Positions 1-6,189 of a stretch of 9,254 nt of DNA are shown here, in pieces. How positions within the stretch are numbered: position 1 is the stretch's first letter; every line of letters starts with the position of its first letter. Below the pieces are notes generated by a model. It had not been told where the DNA came from. It worked only from the letters and a program-made list of their open reading frames with translations, and searched no databases. Origin of the DNA: Firmicutes bacterium UBA2530 (GTDB lineage: Bacteria > Bacillota > Clostridia > Tissierellales > Sedimentibacteraceae). The DNA is taken from NCBI GenBank assembly GCA_002340985.1, contig DDNC01000018.1:197273-206526 (forward strand). The letters run 5' to 3'. A program made the position numbers and the translations under genes.

Positions 1-32
1 CATGAAGGGTGGTAGTTGACCGGTTTTTTTGT

Positions 33-61
33 TTGCTATACACTTTTGATTATAGTTTAAT
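33..61 (+). promoter_or_regulatory. Possible promoter of the decayed XRE gene
   Basis: TTGCTA (33-38) and TTTAAT (56-61) are separated by 17 bases, matching sigma-A consensus at 4 and 5 of 6 positions. It sits about 33 bases before the ATG of the relic regulator gene, so it may be that gene's old promoter. An alternative pair, TTGACC (16-21) and TACACT (39-44), also has 17-base spacing, so the assignment is weak. Confidence 0.3.
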
Positions 62-93
62 TGTAAAGTGAAGGAAATAAAAAAGGTATATCT

Positions 94-168
94 ATGAATG
101 AAATTCATTTAGCGAAATGTATCGCTAAAAAAAGGCATGAAATGAATAATGCACAAGTATATAGTTAA
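94..168 (+). pseudogene. Truncated XRE/Cro-type HTH regulator (24-codon N-terminal remnant)
   Basis: ATG at 94 opens 24 codons ending at TAA 166-168. The peptide starts MNEIHLAKCIAKKRHEMN and then has AQ where the family usually continues with TQEELA. This opening (MNE-[IM]-H-[IL]-A-x-x-I-x-x-K-R-x-E) is what I know from clostridial XRE-family regulators with an N-terminal helix-turn-helix of about 60 residues. Only helix 1 remains; the recognition helix and the rest of the protein are gone, so it cannot bind DNA as a normal XRE protein. A weak Shine-Dalgarno-like GAAGG lies at 70-74. I read it as the stump left by a deletion that joined this gene to the region upstream of rubrerythrin. A short functional peptide is possible but less likely. 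Confidence 0.55.
137..165 (+). promoter_or_regulatory. Possible rubrerythrin promoter inside the XRE relic
   Basis: ATGAAA (137-142, 4 of 6) and TATAGT (160-165, 5 of 6) are 17 bases apart. Transcription would start near 172, about 40 bases ahead of the rubrerythrin ATG. A perfect tandem duplication of the 10-mer agttaataat (163-172 and 173-182) follows at once, in the untranslated leader. I found no PerR-type box with proper dyad symmetry here. Confidence 0.35.
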
Positions 169-182
169 TAATAGTTAATAAT
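163..182 (+). repeat. Tandem 10-bp direct repeat in the rubrerythrin leader
   Basis: The 10-mer agttaataat occurs twice head to tail, overlapping the stop codon of the XRE relic and the presumed transcription start of rubrerythrin. It may be a slippage product or a repressor half-site pair. There is no dyad symmetry. Confidence 0.5.
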
Positions 183-213
183 AAATCTAAAAAAATTATT
201 TAGGAGTGTAAAA

Positions 214-774
214 ATGGGAGTAAACAACGCAATGACTGCTGATTTCCTCAGATCAGCATATGGTGGAGAGAGTGCGGCGCATATGAGATATCTTATATGG
301 GGAGATTCTGCAGAAAAAGATGGATACCCAAATATTGGAAGGCTTTTTAGAGCAATTGCATATGCAGAGAGAGTCCATGCCACAAATCATTTTAATGTAA
401 TGAAGGATCTAGTAGGTGATGCTACTGTTACAGCAGGAGCTGTATTTGGACACACAAATATAGTAGAAAATTTACAAGGTGGAATCGATGGAGAACTTCA
501 TGAGATAGAGCAGATGTATCCTGTATATATAGAAGCTGCAAAATTCCAGGATGAAAAACAAGCACAAAAGTCTTTTCACTATGCTTTGGAAGCTGAGAAG
601 ATTCATGCTAAAATGTTTAAAGATGCTCAAGTAAAGGCAAAGGATGGAAAAGATATCGGAGATGAAACCATATATATATGTCCTGTGTGTGGGTACACTG
701 AAATTGGTGATAATGTTGATAAGTGTCCTGTATGTGGGGTTAAGAGAGAATTGTTTCAAGCATTCCCCAAATAA
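214..774 (+). CDS. rbr: Rubrerythrin (diiron peroxidase with C-terminal rubredoxin domain)
   Basis: The 186-residue product has the classic rubrerythrin layout. A ferritin-like four-helix domain (about 5-140) carries the diiron ligands: E19 in GGESAAHMRY, E52xxH55, E94xxE97 and E128xxH131. A C-terminal rubredoxin-like domain (about 153-186) has two CPVCG knuckles, C156/C159 and C171/C174, for one Fe(SCys)4 site. In this family the protein is a cytoplasmic NAD(P)H-linked peroxidase, fed through rubredoxin or its reductase, that removes hydrogen peroxide in anaerobes. Length and domain order are the normal type rather than the clostridial 'reverse' rubrerythrin with rubredoxin at the N-terminus. 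The start at 214 is supported by AGGAG at 202-206; an internal ATG at 232 lacks a ribosome binding site. I see no clear terminator after the stop. Confidence 0.96.
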   Translation: MGVNNAMTADFLRSAYGGESAAHMRYLIWGDSAEKDGYPNIGRLFRAIAYAERVHATNHFNVMKDLVGDATVTAGAVFGHTNIVENLQGGIDGELHEIEQMYPVYIEAAKFQDEKQAQKSFHYALEAEKIHAKMFKDAQVKAKDGKDIGDETIYICPVCGYTEIGDNVDKCPVCGVKRELFQAFPK

Positions 775-947
775 ATACGATGTTATTAAAAATGGATATG
801 GTTTAGATATATCTGATATATATGGATAAACTGCGCCCTGATAGGCTGCATTCTATATGCACAATTATCTTGTAAAAAAGTTCCTATAGAGATACAATTG
901 TCATAACAATTTAGTTTATATGATTGTTCTCATTGGGAGGAATAGAA
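775..947 (+). other. Non-coding gap after rubrerythrin with AT-rich palindromes
   Basis: The gap has no convincing gene. It contains a perfect 10-base palindrome AGATATATCT (805-814) within a run of repeated ATAT motifs, and an imperfect inverted repeat (acaattatct 861-870 against agatacaattgt 890-901) that brackets the promoter described next. None is followed by a T-tract, so rubrerythrin has no recognisable intrinsic terminator. Confidence 0.4.
870..898 (+). promoter_or_regulatory. Sigma-A-type promoter ahead of the mini-ORF
   Basis: TTGTAA (870-875) and TACAAT (893-898) are spaced by exactly 17 bases, matching consensus at 4 and 5 of 6 positions. Transcription would begin near 905, giving a leader of about 40 bases to the GTG start at 948, and could read on into the flavodoxin-like gene. 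The flanking imperfect inverted repeat (861-870/890-901) overlaps both promoter elements and could be an operator. Confidence 0.45.
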
Positions 948-1046
948 GTGCTAAATGCAAATGAGCTGTTAGAGATTATAAAAGGTGAAACAAAAACCTG
1001 GTTTTGGGTGAAAAATGGAATAGAATATCCAGAGCTAACCATTTGA
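948..1046 (+). CDS. Small ORF, 32 residues, GTG start; possibly a gene fragment
   Basis: GTG at 948 is preceded by a good ribosome binding site, GGGAGG at 935-940 with 7-base spacing, and by a well-spaced promoter. The 32-residue product begins (M)LNANELLEIIKGETKTWF and ends at TGA 1044-1046. It has no signal peptide or membrane segment, and I do not recognise it securely. The opening N-A-N-E-L-L-E-I-I-K-x-G-E-T resembles the first residues of Schlafen/AlbA-type ATP-binding proteins, which would make it a truncated fragment, but the resemblance is short and the rest does not follow that family. The intact promoter and ribosome binding site argue that it may be translated. Confidence 0.35.
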   Translation: MLNANELLEIIKGETKTWFWVKNGIEYPELTI

Positions 1047-1049
1047 TAC

Positions 1050-1077
1050 TTGGCATCTTATTTCTCAATCATATTAA
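1050..1077 (+). promoter_or_regulatory. Possible promoter of the flavodoxin-like gene
   Basis: TTGGCA (1050-1055, 5 of 6) and TATTAA (1072-1077, 4 of 6) are separated by 16 bases. The start site would fall near 1084, leaving only about 27 bases of leader, which still includes the GGGAGGT ribosome binding site at 1094-1100. Confidence 0.35.
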
Positions 1078-1110
1078 ATTAACTGATATAGGTGGGAGGT
1101 CAAAGATAAA

Positions 1111-1596
1111 ATGTTAATTGTTTATGAATCAAAAACGGGTTTTACAAAGAAGTACGCGGATATGCTCTCTGCAAAGACGGGACTAAAGGTGTTCCAAATA
1201 AAAGAGCTCTCAAAGGTTAACCAAGACGAAGAAATCATTTTTCTCGGCTGGATGAAAGTCGGGAAGATACAGGGCCTTGATAAGCTGCGAAAATATAACG
1301 TCAAGGCTGTTTGTGGGTCAGGCACAGGACGAACTGCTGAGCCTGATACCGAAGCAGTTATCACAAGGAATAAGATTGAAGACAAAATATTTTTTTATCT
1401 GCGTGGCGGATGTTTCCCTTTGAAAGAGTTAAAGGGCATGGATAAAATCATGCTTTCAATGTTTTTAAAGATGCTTAAAAGCCGCAGAGACAAAGATGAG
1501 AAGCTTGAAGAAGCAATATCTATCATTGAAAACGGTTTTGACGGAGTAAAAGAGGAAAATCTCAAACCTGTTCTGGAATGGCTGAATACAAGGTAA
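1111..1596 (+). CDS. Flavodoxin-fold protein (Flavodoxin_5-like)
   Basis: The 161-residue cytoplasmic protein opens with a beta strand (MLIVYES) and the FMN phosphate-binding loop S7-K-T9-G10-F-T12-K, followed by an alternating alpha/beta pattern (strands near 40-48 and 65-70) typical of flavodoxins. The segment FYLRGGC then a Lys/Met-rich helix (about 108-136) is the pattern I associate with the Flavodoxin_5 group, related to the HemG menaquinone-dependent protoporphyrinogen oxidase. It presumably binds FMN and moves electrons, but its partner cannot be read from the sequence. It is not a classic short-chain ferredoxin-replacing flavodoxin, since the acidic FMN-ring loops are poorly conserved. 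The start is fixed by GGGAGGT at 1094-1100, 10 bases ahead of the ATG. No terminator follows, so read-through to tspO is possible. Confidence 0.8.
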   Translation: MLIVYESKTGFTKKYADMLSAKTGLKVFQIKELSKVNQDEEIIFLGWMKVGKIQGLDKLRKYNVKAVCGSGTGRTAEPDTEAVITRNKIEDKIFFYLRGGCFPLKELKGMDKIMLSMFLKMLKSRRDKDEKLEEAISIIENGFDGVKEENLKPVLEWLNTR

Positions 1597-1722
1597 AGTA
1601 AGGCTTTTTATTTATAACCGCGGGCTTTTGTAAAGACAGGCTGATTTAGAACAAAGAGACTAATAACTAAACAAATAAATGAATCAGAACCATCATATAA
1701 TAATATAGGGGGTGCATATTTT

Positions 1723-2196
1723 ATGATGAAAAAAATCAATTGGTTCCAACTTTTTGCGATTGTATTTATTACCGAGCTGGTAGGTGTGCTCGGCAGTTTA
1801 TTATCCGGCAACACGGGGCAAATTTATACATCGTTTACGAAACCGCCGTTGTCGCCGCCGGGATGGCTTTTTGGCGTCATTTGGCCCGTACTTTATCTTC
1901 TGATGGGGATTGCGGCATATATTATTTACCAAACGCCACAGACGACCGAACGCAAAAAAGCAATCACCTTATATTGGGTACAGCTGTTTGTTAATTTCCT
2001 CTGGCCGATTATATTCTTCCGTTTTGAGTGGTATTGGATATCTGTAGTAGTTATTCTCTTATTAGATGTTCTGGTTTTAATCACTACAATATGGTTTTAT
2101 AAGATTAATAAAGTAGCGGGGTACCTGATGATTCCTTATCTGCTTTGGATTTTCTTTGCCACATATTTGAATATTGGAATTGCATTATTGAACTAA
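1723..2196 (+). CDS. tspO: TspO/MBR family membrane protein (tryptophan-rich sensory protein)
   Basis: The 157-residue protein has five hydrophobic helices (about 7-27, 48-68, 80-99, 105-125 and 132-155) and is rich in Trp and aromatics. Family signatures are present: KPPLSPPGWLFG at 40-51, the N-F-L-W-P segment at 91-95, and the C-terminal PYLLWIFFATYLN (138-150). Bacterial TspO proteins are homologues of the mitochondrial translocator protein; they bind porphyrins in a cleft between helices and are linked to tetrapyrrole handling and stress responses, with the exact function still debated. The length is normal. AGGGGGT at 1707-1713 favours ATG 1723 over the adjacent ATG 1726. The gene is monocistronic-looking, 126 bases after the flavodoxin-like gene. 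Its neighbours (rubrerythrin, flavodoxin) fit a redox-stress theme, but that link is inference. Confidence 0.93.
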   Translation: MMKKINWFQLFAIVFITELVGVLGSLLSGNTGQIYTSFTKPPLSPPGWLFGVIWPVLYLLMGIAAYIIYQTPQTTERKKAITLYWVQLFVNFLWPIIFFRFEWYWISVVVILLLDVLVLITTIWFYKINKVAGYLMIPYLLWIFFATYLNIGIALLN

Positions 2197-2269
2197 TATT
2201 TATGTAACAGCTTCCATTATTAATGTTTTAAGGGGGTCTACGACCTTCGTTCGTAACTTCCGCTTATAC

Positions 2270-2415
2270 TATGAAAAAGCAAGGCACTCTACGTTGTAAT
2301 TTTGTAGAGTGCCTTGATGTGTTTTATGGCTTTCACCACAAACTGATCTTGCTAAATTCCATATTTCCCAGCCACCGAATCCTTGAACAATGCATAGAGG
2401 ATTTTAACCTCTCCC
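2270..2415 (-). ncRNA. Candidate small RNA in the tspO-rph gap
   Basis: On the minus strand an extended -10 element (TGGTATAAT, plus-strand 2422-2430) is followed about 145 bases later by the strong terminator hairpin with its U-tract. The presumed RNA starts near 2415. It contains a 5-bp hairpin AGAGG/CCTCT near its 5' end and a possible long-range helix between GUGGC (2376-2372) and GCCAU (2330-2326). No gene follows on that strand before tspO, which is convergent, so it does not look like a leader. I do not recognise it as a known RNA family. It could also be the decayed end of a mobile element. Confidence 0.25.
2275..2316 (-). terminator. Strong hairpin, intrinsic terminator best read on the minus strand
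   Basis: A perfect 13-bp stem (2280-2292 with 2304-2316; arms CAAGGCACTCTAC and its complement) encloses an 11-base loop. On the minus strand the stem is followed by CTTTTTC, giving a standard U-tract; on the plus strand it is followed only by ATGTGTTTTATGG. It can therefore stop transcripts entering from the right, and may weakly terminate tspO from the left. Confidence 0.65.
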
Positions 2416-2473
2416 ATACTAATTATACCATATAAAATATTTAAAATGTAGACTATTTGTTTATATTTATTAA

Positions 2474-2482
2474 TGCTATAAT
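2474..2482 (+). promoter_or_regulatory. Extended -10 promoter of the rifampin phosphotransferase gene
   Basis: TGCTATAAT (2474-2482) is a perfect extended -10 element. No good -35 is found at normal spacing; TTGTTT at 2457-2462 is only 14 bases away. Transcription would start near 2489, giving a very short leader before the AAGGAGG ribosome binding site at 2504-2510. I saw no inverted repeat resembling the actinobacterial rifamycin-associated element. Confidence 0.55.
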
Positions 2483-2517
2483 CAAAAAAATAGCAAATTG
2501 CCGAAGGAGGTAGTTAC

Positions 2518-5136
2518 ATGAATTTCTATGTGCTTGGTCTTCAGGACATTGACAAAACAAAAAGAATGGTTGTTGGGGGTAAAGGATCGAACCTGGGGGA
2601 GCTTTCCAGAATTGAAGGAATACGCGTACCGGAAGGTTTTTGTATTTCTACTGAAGCATTTAAAAGAATTATTGTAGAAACGTCGTCGATTAACGAATTA
2701 CTTGATCAGTTATCGCATCTAAAGGTGGAAGACCGGGATGAAATCCATGAACTTAGCGGTAAGATTCGCAGGGTCATCGAAGGGATAACTATCCCTGAAG
2801 ATATTAATGAAGACATCACCCGCTTCCTCTCCATGCTTGGAGAAAATAATGCCTATGCGGTACGGTCCAGTGCAACTGCAGAGGATTTACCAACGGCCTC
2901 CTTTGCCGGCCAACAGGATACGTATTTAAACATTACCGGAAAAGAGGAAATCCTAAAGCACATCAGCAAGTGTTGGGCATCGCTGTATACCGGGAGGGCA
3001 GTAACCTATCGCCTTCAAAACGGATTTGATCACCGCAAGGTCTACCTGTCTGTGGTTGTTCAGAAGATGGTCTTCCCGCAGGCGTCAGGGATTATGTTTA
3101 CTGCCGATCCCGTCACTTCTAATAGGAAGGTTTTATCAATTGATGCCAGTTTCGGTCTTGGTGAGGCCTTGGTTTCTGGCCTGGTAAATTCCGATATCTA
3201 TAAAGTGCGTAACGGCGAGATTGTCGATAAAAAGATATCTGCCAAGAAGCTGGCTATCTTTGCCTTAAAAAGTGGCGGTACAAAAGAACAGGAGATTGAG
3301 CCTGAGCAGCAGAGCATGCAAACGCTGACGGATGAGCAGATTTTGAAGCTTGAGCGCATAGGCAGAAAGATCGAAGAACATTTTGCTTTTCCCCAGGACA
3401 TAGAATGGTGTTTGGCTAATGATGAGTTTTACATTGTCCAAAGTCGACCTATTACTACTTTATACCCTATCCCTGAAGCAAATGACCATGAAAAACACGT
3501 TTATATATCTGTCGGTCATCAACAAATGATGACTGACGCAATGAAACCATTGGGATTGTCTTTATGGCAGTTAACAGCAGCCGGACCTATGAGTATAGCC
3601 GGCGGAAGGCCGTTTGTTGATGTTACTCCTATGCTTGTTTCACCGGACAGCAGAGAAGCGTTATTAAATAACATGGAACGGCACGATCCCCTCATAAAAG
3701 ATGCATTGGTGACAATCATAGAGCGAAATTTTATAAAACTGTTGCCAAATGATAAAAGAAATCAGAGCGATAAAAGCAATAGAATCATGTCGACTGCTGA
3801 TATTCAGGCGCAAGCAGGAAGCAATCCGGCAATTGTTTCCGGTCTGATCAAGAACAGTCAAATATCGATTGAAGCATCAAAACATAACATCCAAAGGAAA
3901 TCAGGATCAGATTTATTTGACTTTATCCTTGAGGATATTAAAGAGTTAAAGAAGATCTTATTTGATCCGCAAAACATAGGTGTGATTATGGCTGCTATGA
4001 ATGCTTCGTCATGGATCAATGAAAAAATGAAGGAATGGTTGGGTGAAAAAAATGCAGTAGACACTCTTGCTCAATCTGTGCCGAACAATATTACTTCGGA
4101 AATGGGTCTGGAATTATTGGATGTGGCAGATGTGATTCGCCCTTATCCGGAAGTAATTAATTATTTGCAGCATGTGAAGGACGATGGCTTTTTGGATGAA
4201 CTGGTTAAATTTGATGGTGGGCGGGAAACCCGGGATGCAATCTTGGCTTATCTTGACAAATACGGAATGCGGTGTACAGGAGAAATCGATATTACGAAAC
4301 CTCGCTGGAGCGAAAAACCAACTGCACTTGTTCCCTTGATACTCAGTAATATCAAAAACTTTGAGCCTAATGCCGGCAAACGGAAATTTGAACAAGGGCT
4401 ACAGGAAGCATTGAAAAAGGAGCAAGTGTTATTGGAACAGCTGAATCAATTGCCGGATGGTAAACAAAAAGCCGATGAGACAAAACAAATGATTGACCTG
4501 ATCCGAAATTTTGCCGGCTATCGTGAATATCCAAAATACAGCATAGTTAATCGCTATTTTGTTTATAAACAGGCTTTACTGAAAGAAGCCGAACAACTCG
4601 TTAAAGTGGGCGTTATTCATGAGATAGAAGATATATACTACCTCACTTTTGAAGAGCTTCACGAAGTTGTACGTACAAAAAAGCTGGATTATGATATCAT
4701 CAACAGGCGAAAGGATGAGTACAAACTATATGAAAAATTAACCCCTCCACGCGTTATTACGTCTGATGGTGAAGTTGTTGCAGGTGATTATAGAAGGGGA
4801 AACATACCAACAGATGCTATTGTAGGTCTGCCTGTTTCCTCCGGGGTTATAGAGGGACGGGCACGTGTTATATTAAAAATGGAAGAGGCGGAGCTGGAAG
4901 AGGAGGATATACTGGTCACCGCCTTTACTGATCCCAGCTGGACACCATTATTTGTATCTGTAAAAGGGCTGGTCACCGAAGTTGGCGGACTGAATACTCA
5001 TGGAGCAGTTATTGCACGTGAGTATGGCTTGCCGGCAGTTGTGGGAGTAAAAAATGCTGCCGGGATTATAAAGAATGGGCAACGAATCCGTGTAAATGGA
5101 ACAGAAGGTTATATAGAAATCCTTAGTGGAGAATAG
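2518..5136 (+). CDS. rph: Rifampin phosphotransferase (PEP-synthase-like)
   Basis: The 872-residue protein matches Listeria-type rifampin phosphotransferase along its whole length as I remember that sequence. An ATP-grasp domain (about 1-315) includes GGKGSNLG (20-27), the R116 region VRSSATAEDLPTASFAGQ, and the ATP-site residues E296, Q308 and R310 (DIEW...VQSRPI). A rifampin-binding insert follows (about 328-757, with SVGHQQMMTDAMKPLGLS at its start and AGYREYPKY later). The C-terminal swivelling phosphohistidine domain (about 770-872) holds catalytic H828 in GGLNTHGAVIAREYGLPAVVG. The enzyme phosphorylates the C21 hydroxyl of rifamycins, using ATP and water and releasing AMP and Pi, by shuttling the His domain between sites. 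PEP synthase itself is excluded by the insert sequence and the overall match. All domains look intact, so the protein should be active; the symbol is shared with ribonuclease PH, which this is not. Confidence 0.92.
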   Translation: MNFYVLGLQDIDKTKRMVVGGKGSNLGELSRIEGIRVPEGFCISTEAFKRIIVETSSINELLDQLSHLKVEDRDEIHELSGKIRRVIEGITIPEDINEDITRFLSMLGENNAYAVRSSATAEDLPTASFAGQQDTYLNITGKEEILKHISKCWASLYTGRAVTYRLQNGFDHRKVYLSVVVQKMVFPQASGIMFTADPVTSNRKVLSIDASFGLGEALVSGLVNSDIYKVRNGEIVDKKISAKKLAIFALKSGGTKEQEIEPEQQSMQTLTDEQILKLERIGRKIEEHFAFPQDIEWCLANDEFYIVQSRPITTLYPIPEANDHEKHVYISVGHQQMMTDAMKPLGLSLWQLTAAGPMSIAGGRPFVDVTPMLVSPDSREALLNNMERHDPLIKDALVTIIERNFIKLLPNDKRNQSDKSNRIMSTADIQAQAGSNPAIVSGLIKNSQISIEASKHNIQRKSGSDLFDFILEDIKELKKILFDPQNIGVIMAAMNASSWINEKMKEWLGEKNAVDTLAQSVPNNITSEMGLELLDVADVIRPYPEVINYLQHVKDDGFLDELVKFDGGRETRDAILAYLDKYGMRCTGEIDITKPRWSEKPTALVPLILSNIKNFEPNAGKRKFEQGLQEALKKEQVLLEQLNQLPDGKQKADETKQMIDLIRNFAGYREYPKYSIVNRYFVYKQALLKEAEQLVKVGVIHEIEDIYYLTFEELHEVVRTKKLDYDIINRRKDEYKLYEKLTPPRVITSDGEVVAGDYRRGNIPTDAIVGLPVSSGVIEGRARVILKMEEAELEEEDILVTAFTDPSWTPLFVSVKGLVTEVGGLNTHGAVIAREYGLPAVVGVKNAAGIIKNGQRIRVNGTEGYIEILSGE

Positions 5137-5163
5137 GAAAGAATTATATAAAGTATGAAATGA

Positions 5164-5340
5164 GTTTATAAAAAAGAGAAATTAAGTCGAAAAATTGCTA
5201 ATGAATTAGGAGTAAATCAATCAACAATAATAAGAAAAATAAATAAATCAAATAAATATAAAATGAAAAATAAAATTGCCCTGTATGCTAAGAGCTTTAG
5301 TGTTGTCATCTTTTTTCAAAAATTAGATATAAAAATGTGA
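5164..5340 (+). pseudogene. Remnant of a TyrR-type helix-turn-helix regulator C-terminus
   Basis: In the frame open from 5164 (after TGA 5161-5163) to TGA 5338-5340, the peptide VYKKEKLSRKIANELGVNQS is followed by TIIRKINK. The pattern [ST]-x-x-x-[IA]-A-x-x-L-G-V-[NS]-x-[ST]-T-[IV]-x-R-K matches the C-terminal HTH of TyrR-like, sigma-54-dependent activators, where the peptide usually ends a few residues later. There is no start codon with a ribosome binding site, and no trace of the AAA+ or sensor domains. After about 5250 the frame drifts into low-complexity Lys/Asn codons. I read it as the tail of a lost activator gene. A transposase HTH fragment is an alternative. Confidence 0.45.
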
Positions 5341-5347
5341 GTTGCCA

Positions 5348-5356
5348 TGTTATAAT
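5348..5356 (+). promoter_or_regulatory. Extended -10 promoter of the TetR gene
   Basis: TGTTATAAT (5348-5356) is a perfect extended -10; no good -35 exists at 16-18 bases. The start site would be near 5363. A 12-base perfect palindrome TTTTTATAAAAA (5367-5378) lies just downstream, ahead of the AGGGGGA ribosome binding site (5381-5387), and could be an autoregulatory operator, though AT-rich palindromes arise easily by chance. Confidence 0.5.
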
Positions 5357-5394
5357 CAATACAGCCTTTTTATAAAAACAAGGGGGAAATATAG

Positions 5395-6033
5395 ATGATT
5401 ATAAAGCATCTTACGAGTCAGCAAAGCAATTCTATTGAGATGAAAAATAGGATATATAAGGCTGCTGCTGAATTATTAAAAAACTACGATACCAGTTATT
5501 TGACTATAAGGCATATTTGTAAAGAAGCAGAGGTGTCTACAGGAACTTTTTATCACCATTTTGAAAATAAGGATGATCTTCTATCGTACTTTTTTATATA
5601 TGGTATTAAAGATTATCTTAATCAGAACGAGGTGGAGGCCACTGAAGATATCGTACAAAATATTATTAATATGTATGATGTCTATTTTTCATTCTGTCTG
5701 GCAAATGGTATTGAATTTTTATCTAACTATTATTCAACGAAAAACAAGGGCATTTACATCAGAGGTAAGCATACGCAGGAACAGCTGGATAAAATGCCGG
5801 TCATTCAGAAGTGCATTGGATTTATTGATATAGCGAAAAAAGGGGGGTTCTTAAAAGAAGAGGTATCTTCTTATGAAATCATGGAAGACATAGCAGTGAT
5901 TGTGAAGGGTATTATATTTGAATGGTGCATATCAGGGGGTACTTTTGATTTAAAAAGGGAAGGATTCAAGCTAATCAAATATCATTTTCATAGTTTGTTG
6001 ACAGAAAAGTATTTTAACACTTTTAAATATTAA
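5395..6033 (+). CDS. TetR/AcrR family transcriptional regulator
   Basis: The 212-residue protein has a TetR DNA-binding domain at about 16-66, with the signature recognition region S48-T-G-T-F-Y-H-H-F-E-N-K-D-D-L-L (48-63) following the helix TIRHICKEAEV. The remaining 140 residues are helical and divergent, as is normal for the ligand-binding and dimerisation part, so the inducer cannot be inferred. ATG 5395 has AGGGGGA at 5381-5387, 7 bases upstream. The gene has its own promoter and terminator and sits 218 bases before a strong promoter carrying tandem palindromes at 6190-6211; the simplest reading is that it represses the flavoprotein genes. The palindromes are absent from its own promoter, so it may not regulate itself, or may do so through a different site. 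Confidence 0.92.
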   Translation: MIIKHLTSQQSNSIEMKNRIYKAAAELLKNYDTSYLTIRHICKEAEVSTGTFYHHFENKDDLLSYFFIYGIKDYLNQNEVEATEDIVQNIINMYDVYFSFCLANGIEFLSNYYSTKNKGIYIRGKHTQEQLDKMPVIQKCIGFIDIAKKGGFLKEEVSSYEIMEDIAVIVKGIIFEWCISGGTFDLKREGFKLIKYHFHSLLTEKYFNTFKY

Positions 6034-6046
6034 ATAATAAACAATT

Positions 6047-6075
6047 AACTGCACATTACACTGTGTGGTTTTTTT
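6047..6075 (+). terminator. Intrinsic terminator of the TetR gene
   Basis: CTGCACA (6049-6055) pairs with TGTGTGG (6062-6068) through 7 bp including two G-T wobbles, extendable by AA/TT to 9 bp. The loop is TTACAC and a run of seven T residues (6069-6075) overlaps the end of the stem. It lies 13 bases after the stop codon and separates the regulator from the flavoprotein transcription unit. Confidence 0.75.
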
Positions 6076-6151
6076 ATATTAAGAAAGTGTTTCCTTTATT
6101 TAAAGTCTGATTTTTGCTATTTCTCTTGTTCAAGATAATTAAAAAATAGTA

Positions 6152-6180
6152 TTGACAGTATCTACGAGATAGATTATTAT
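6152..6180 (+). promoter_or_regulatory. Near-consensus promoter of the flavoprotein genes
   Basis: TTGACA (6152-6157, perfect -35) and TATTAT (6175-6180, 5 of 6) are separated by the optimal 17 bases. Transcription should start near 6187. The spacer contains a perfect inverted repeat TATCT-acg-AGATA (6159-6171). A promoter this strong normally needs repression, which fits the operators immediately downstream. Confidence 0.85.
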
Positions 6181-6189
6181 TTAATTAAC

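Noticed and set aside
1..30. GTTGACCGG followed by a T-run at the left edge, like the 3' half of a terminator
   Set aside because: The other stem arm, if any, lies outside the window, so the hairpin cannot be verified.
159..200. Possible PerR box upstream of rubrerythrin
   Set aside because: The TTAATAAT motifs are direct, not inverted, repeats and do not fit the TTATAATnATTATAA dyad.
472..759. Minus-strand ORF of 95 codons inside rubrerythrin
   Set aside because: It is antisense to a well-supported gene with conserved metal ligands and has no ribosome binding site or recognisable domain.
1597..1640. CCGCGG palindrome and T-run as a terminator of the flavodoxin-like gene
   Set aside because: The palindrome is only 6 bases with no loop, and no stable stem precedes the T-run.
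2271..2438. A 55-codon plus-strand ORF starting at ATG 2271
   Set aside because: It has no ribosome binding site, spans both arms of the 13-bp terminator hairpin, and overlaps the minus-strand promoter. The peptide shows no recognisable domain.
4114..4395. Minus-strand ORF of 93 codons inside rph
   Set aside because: It is a shadow of the intact rifampin phosphotransferase frame, without start signals.
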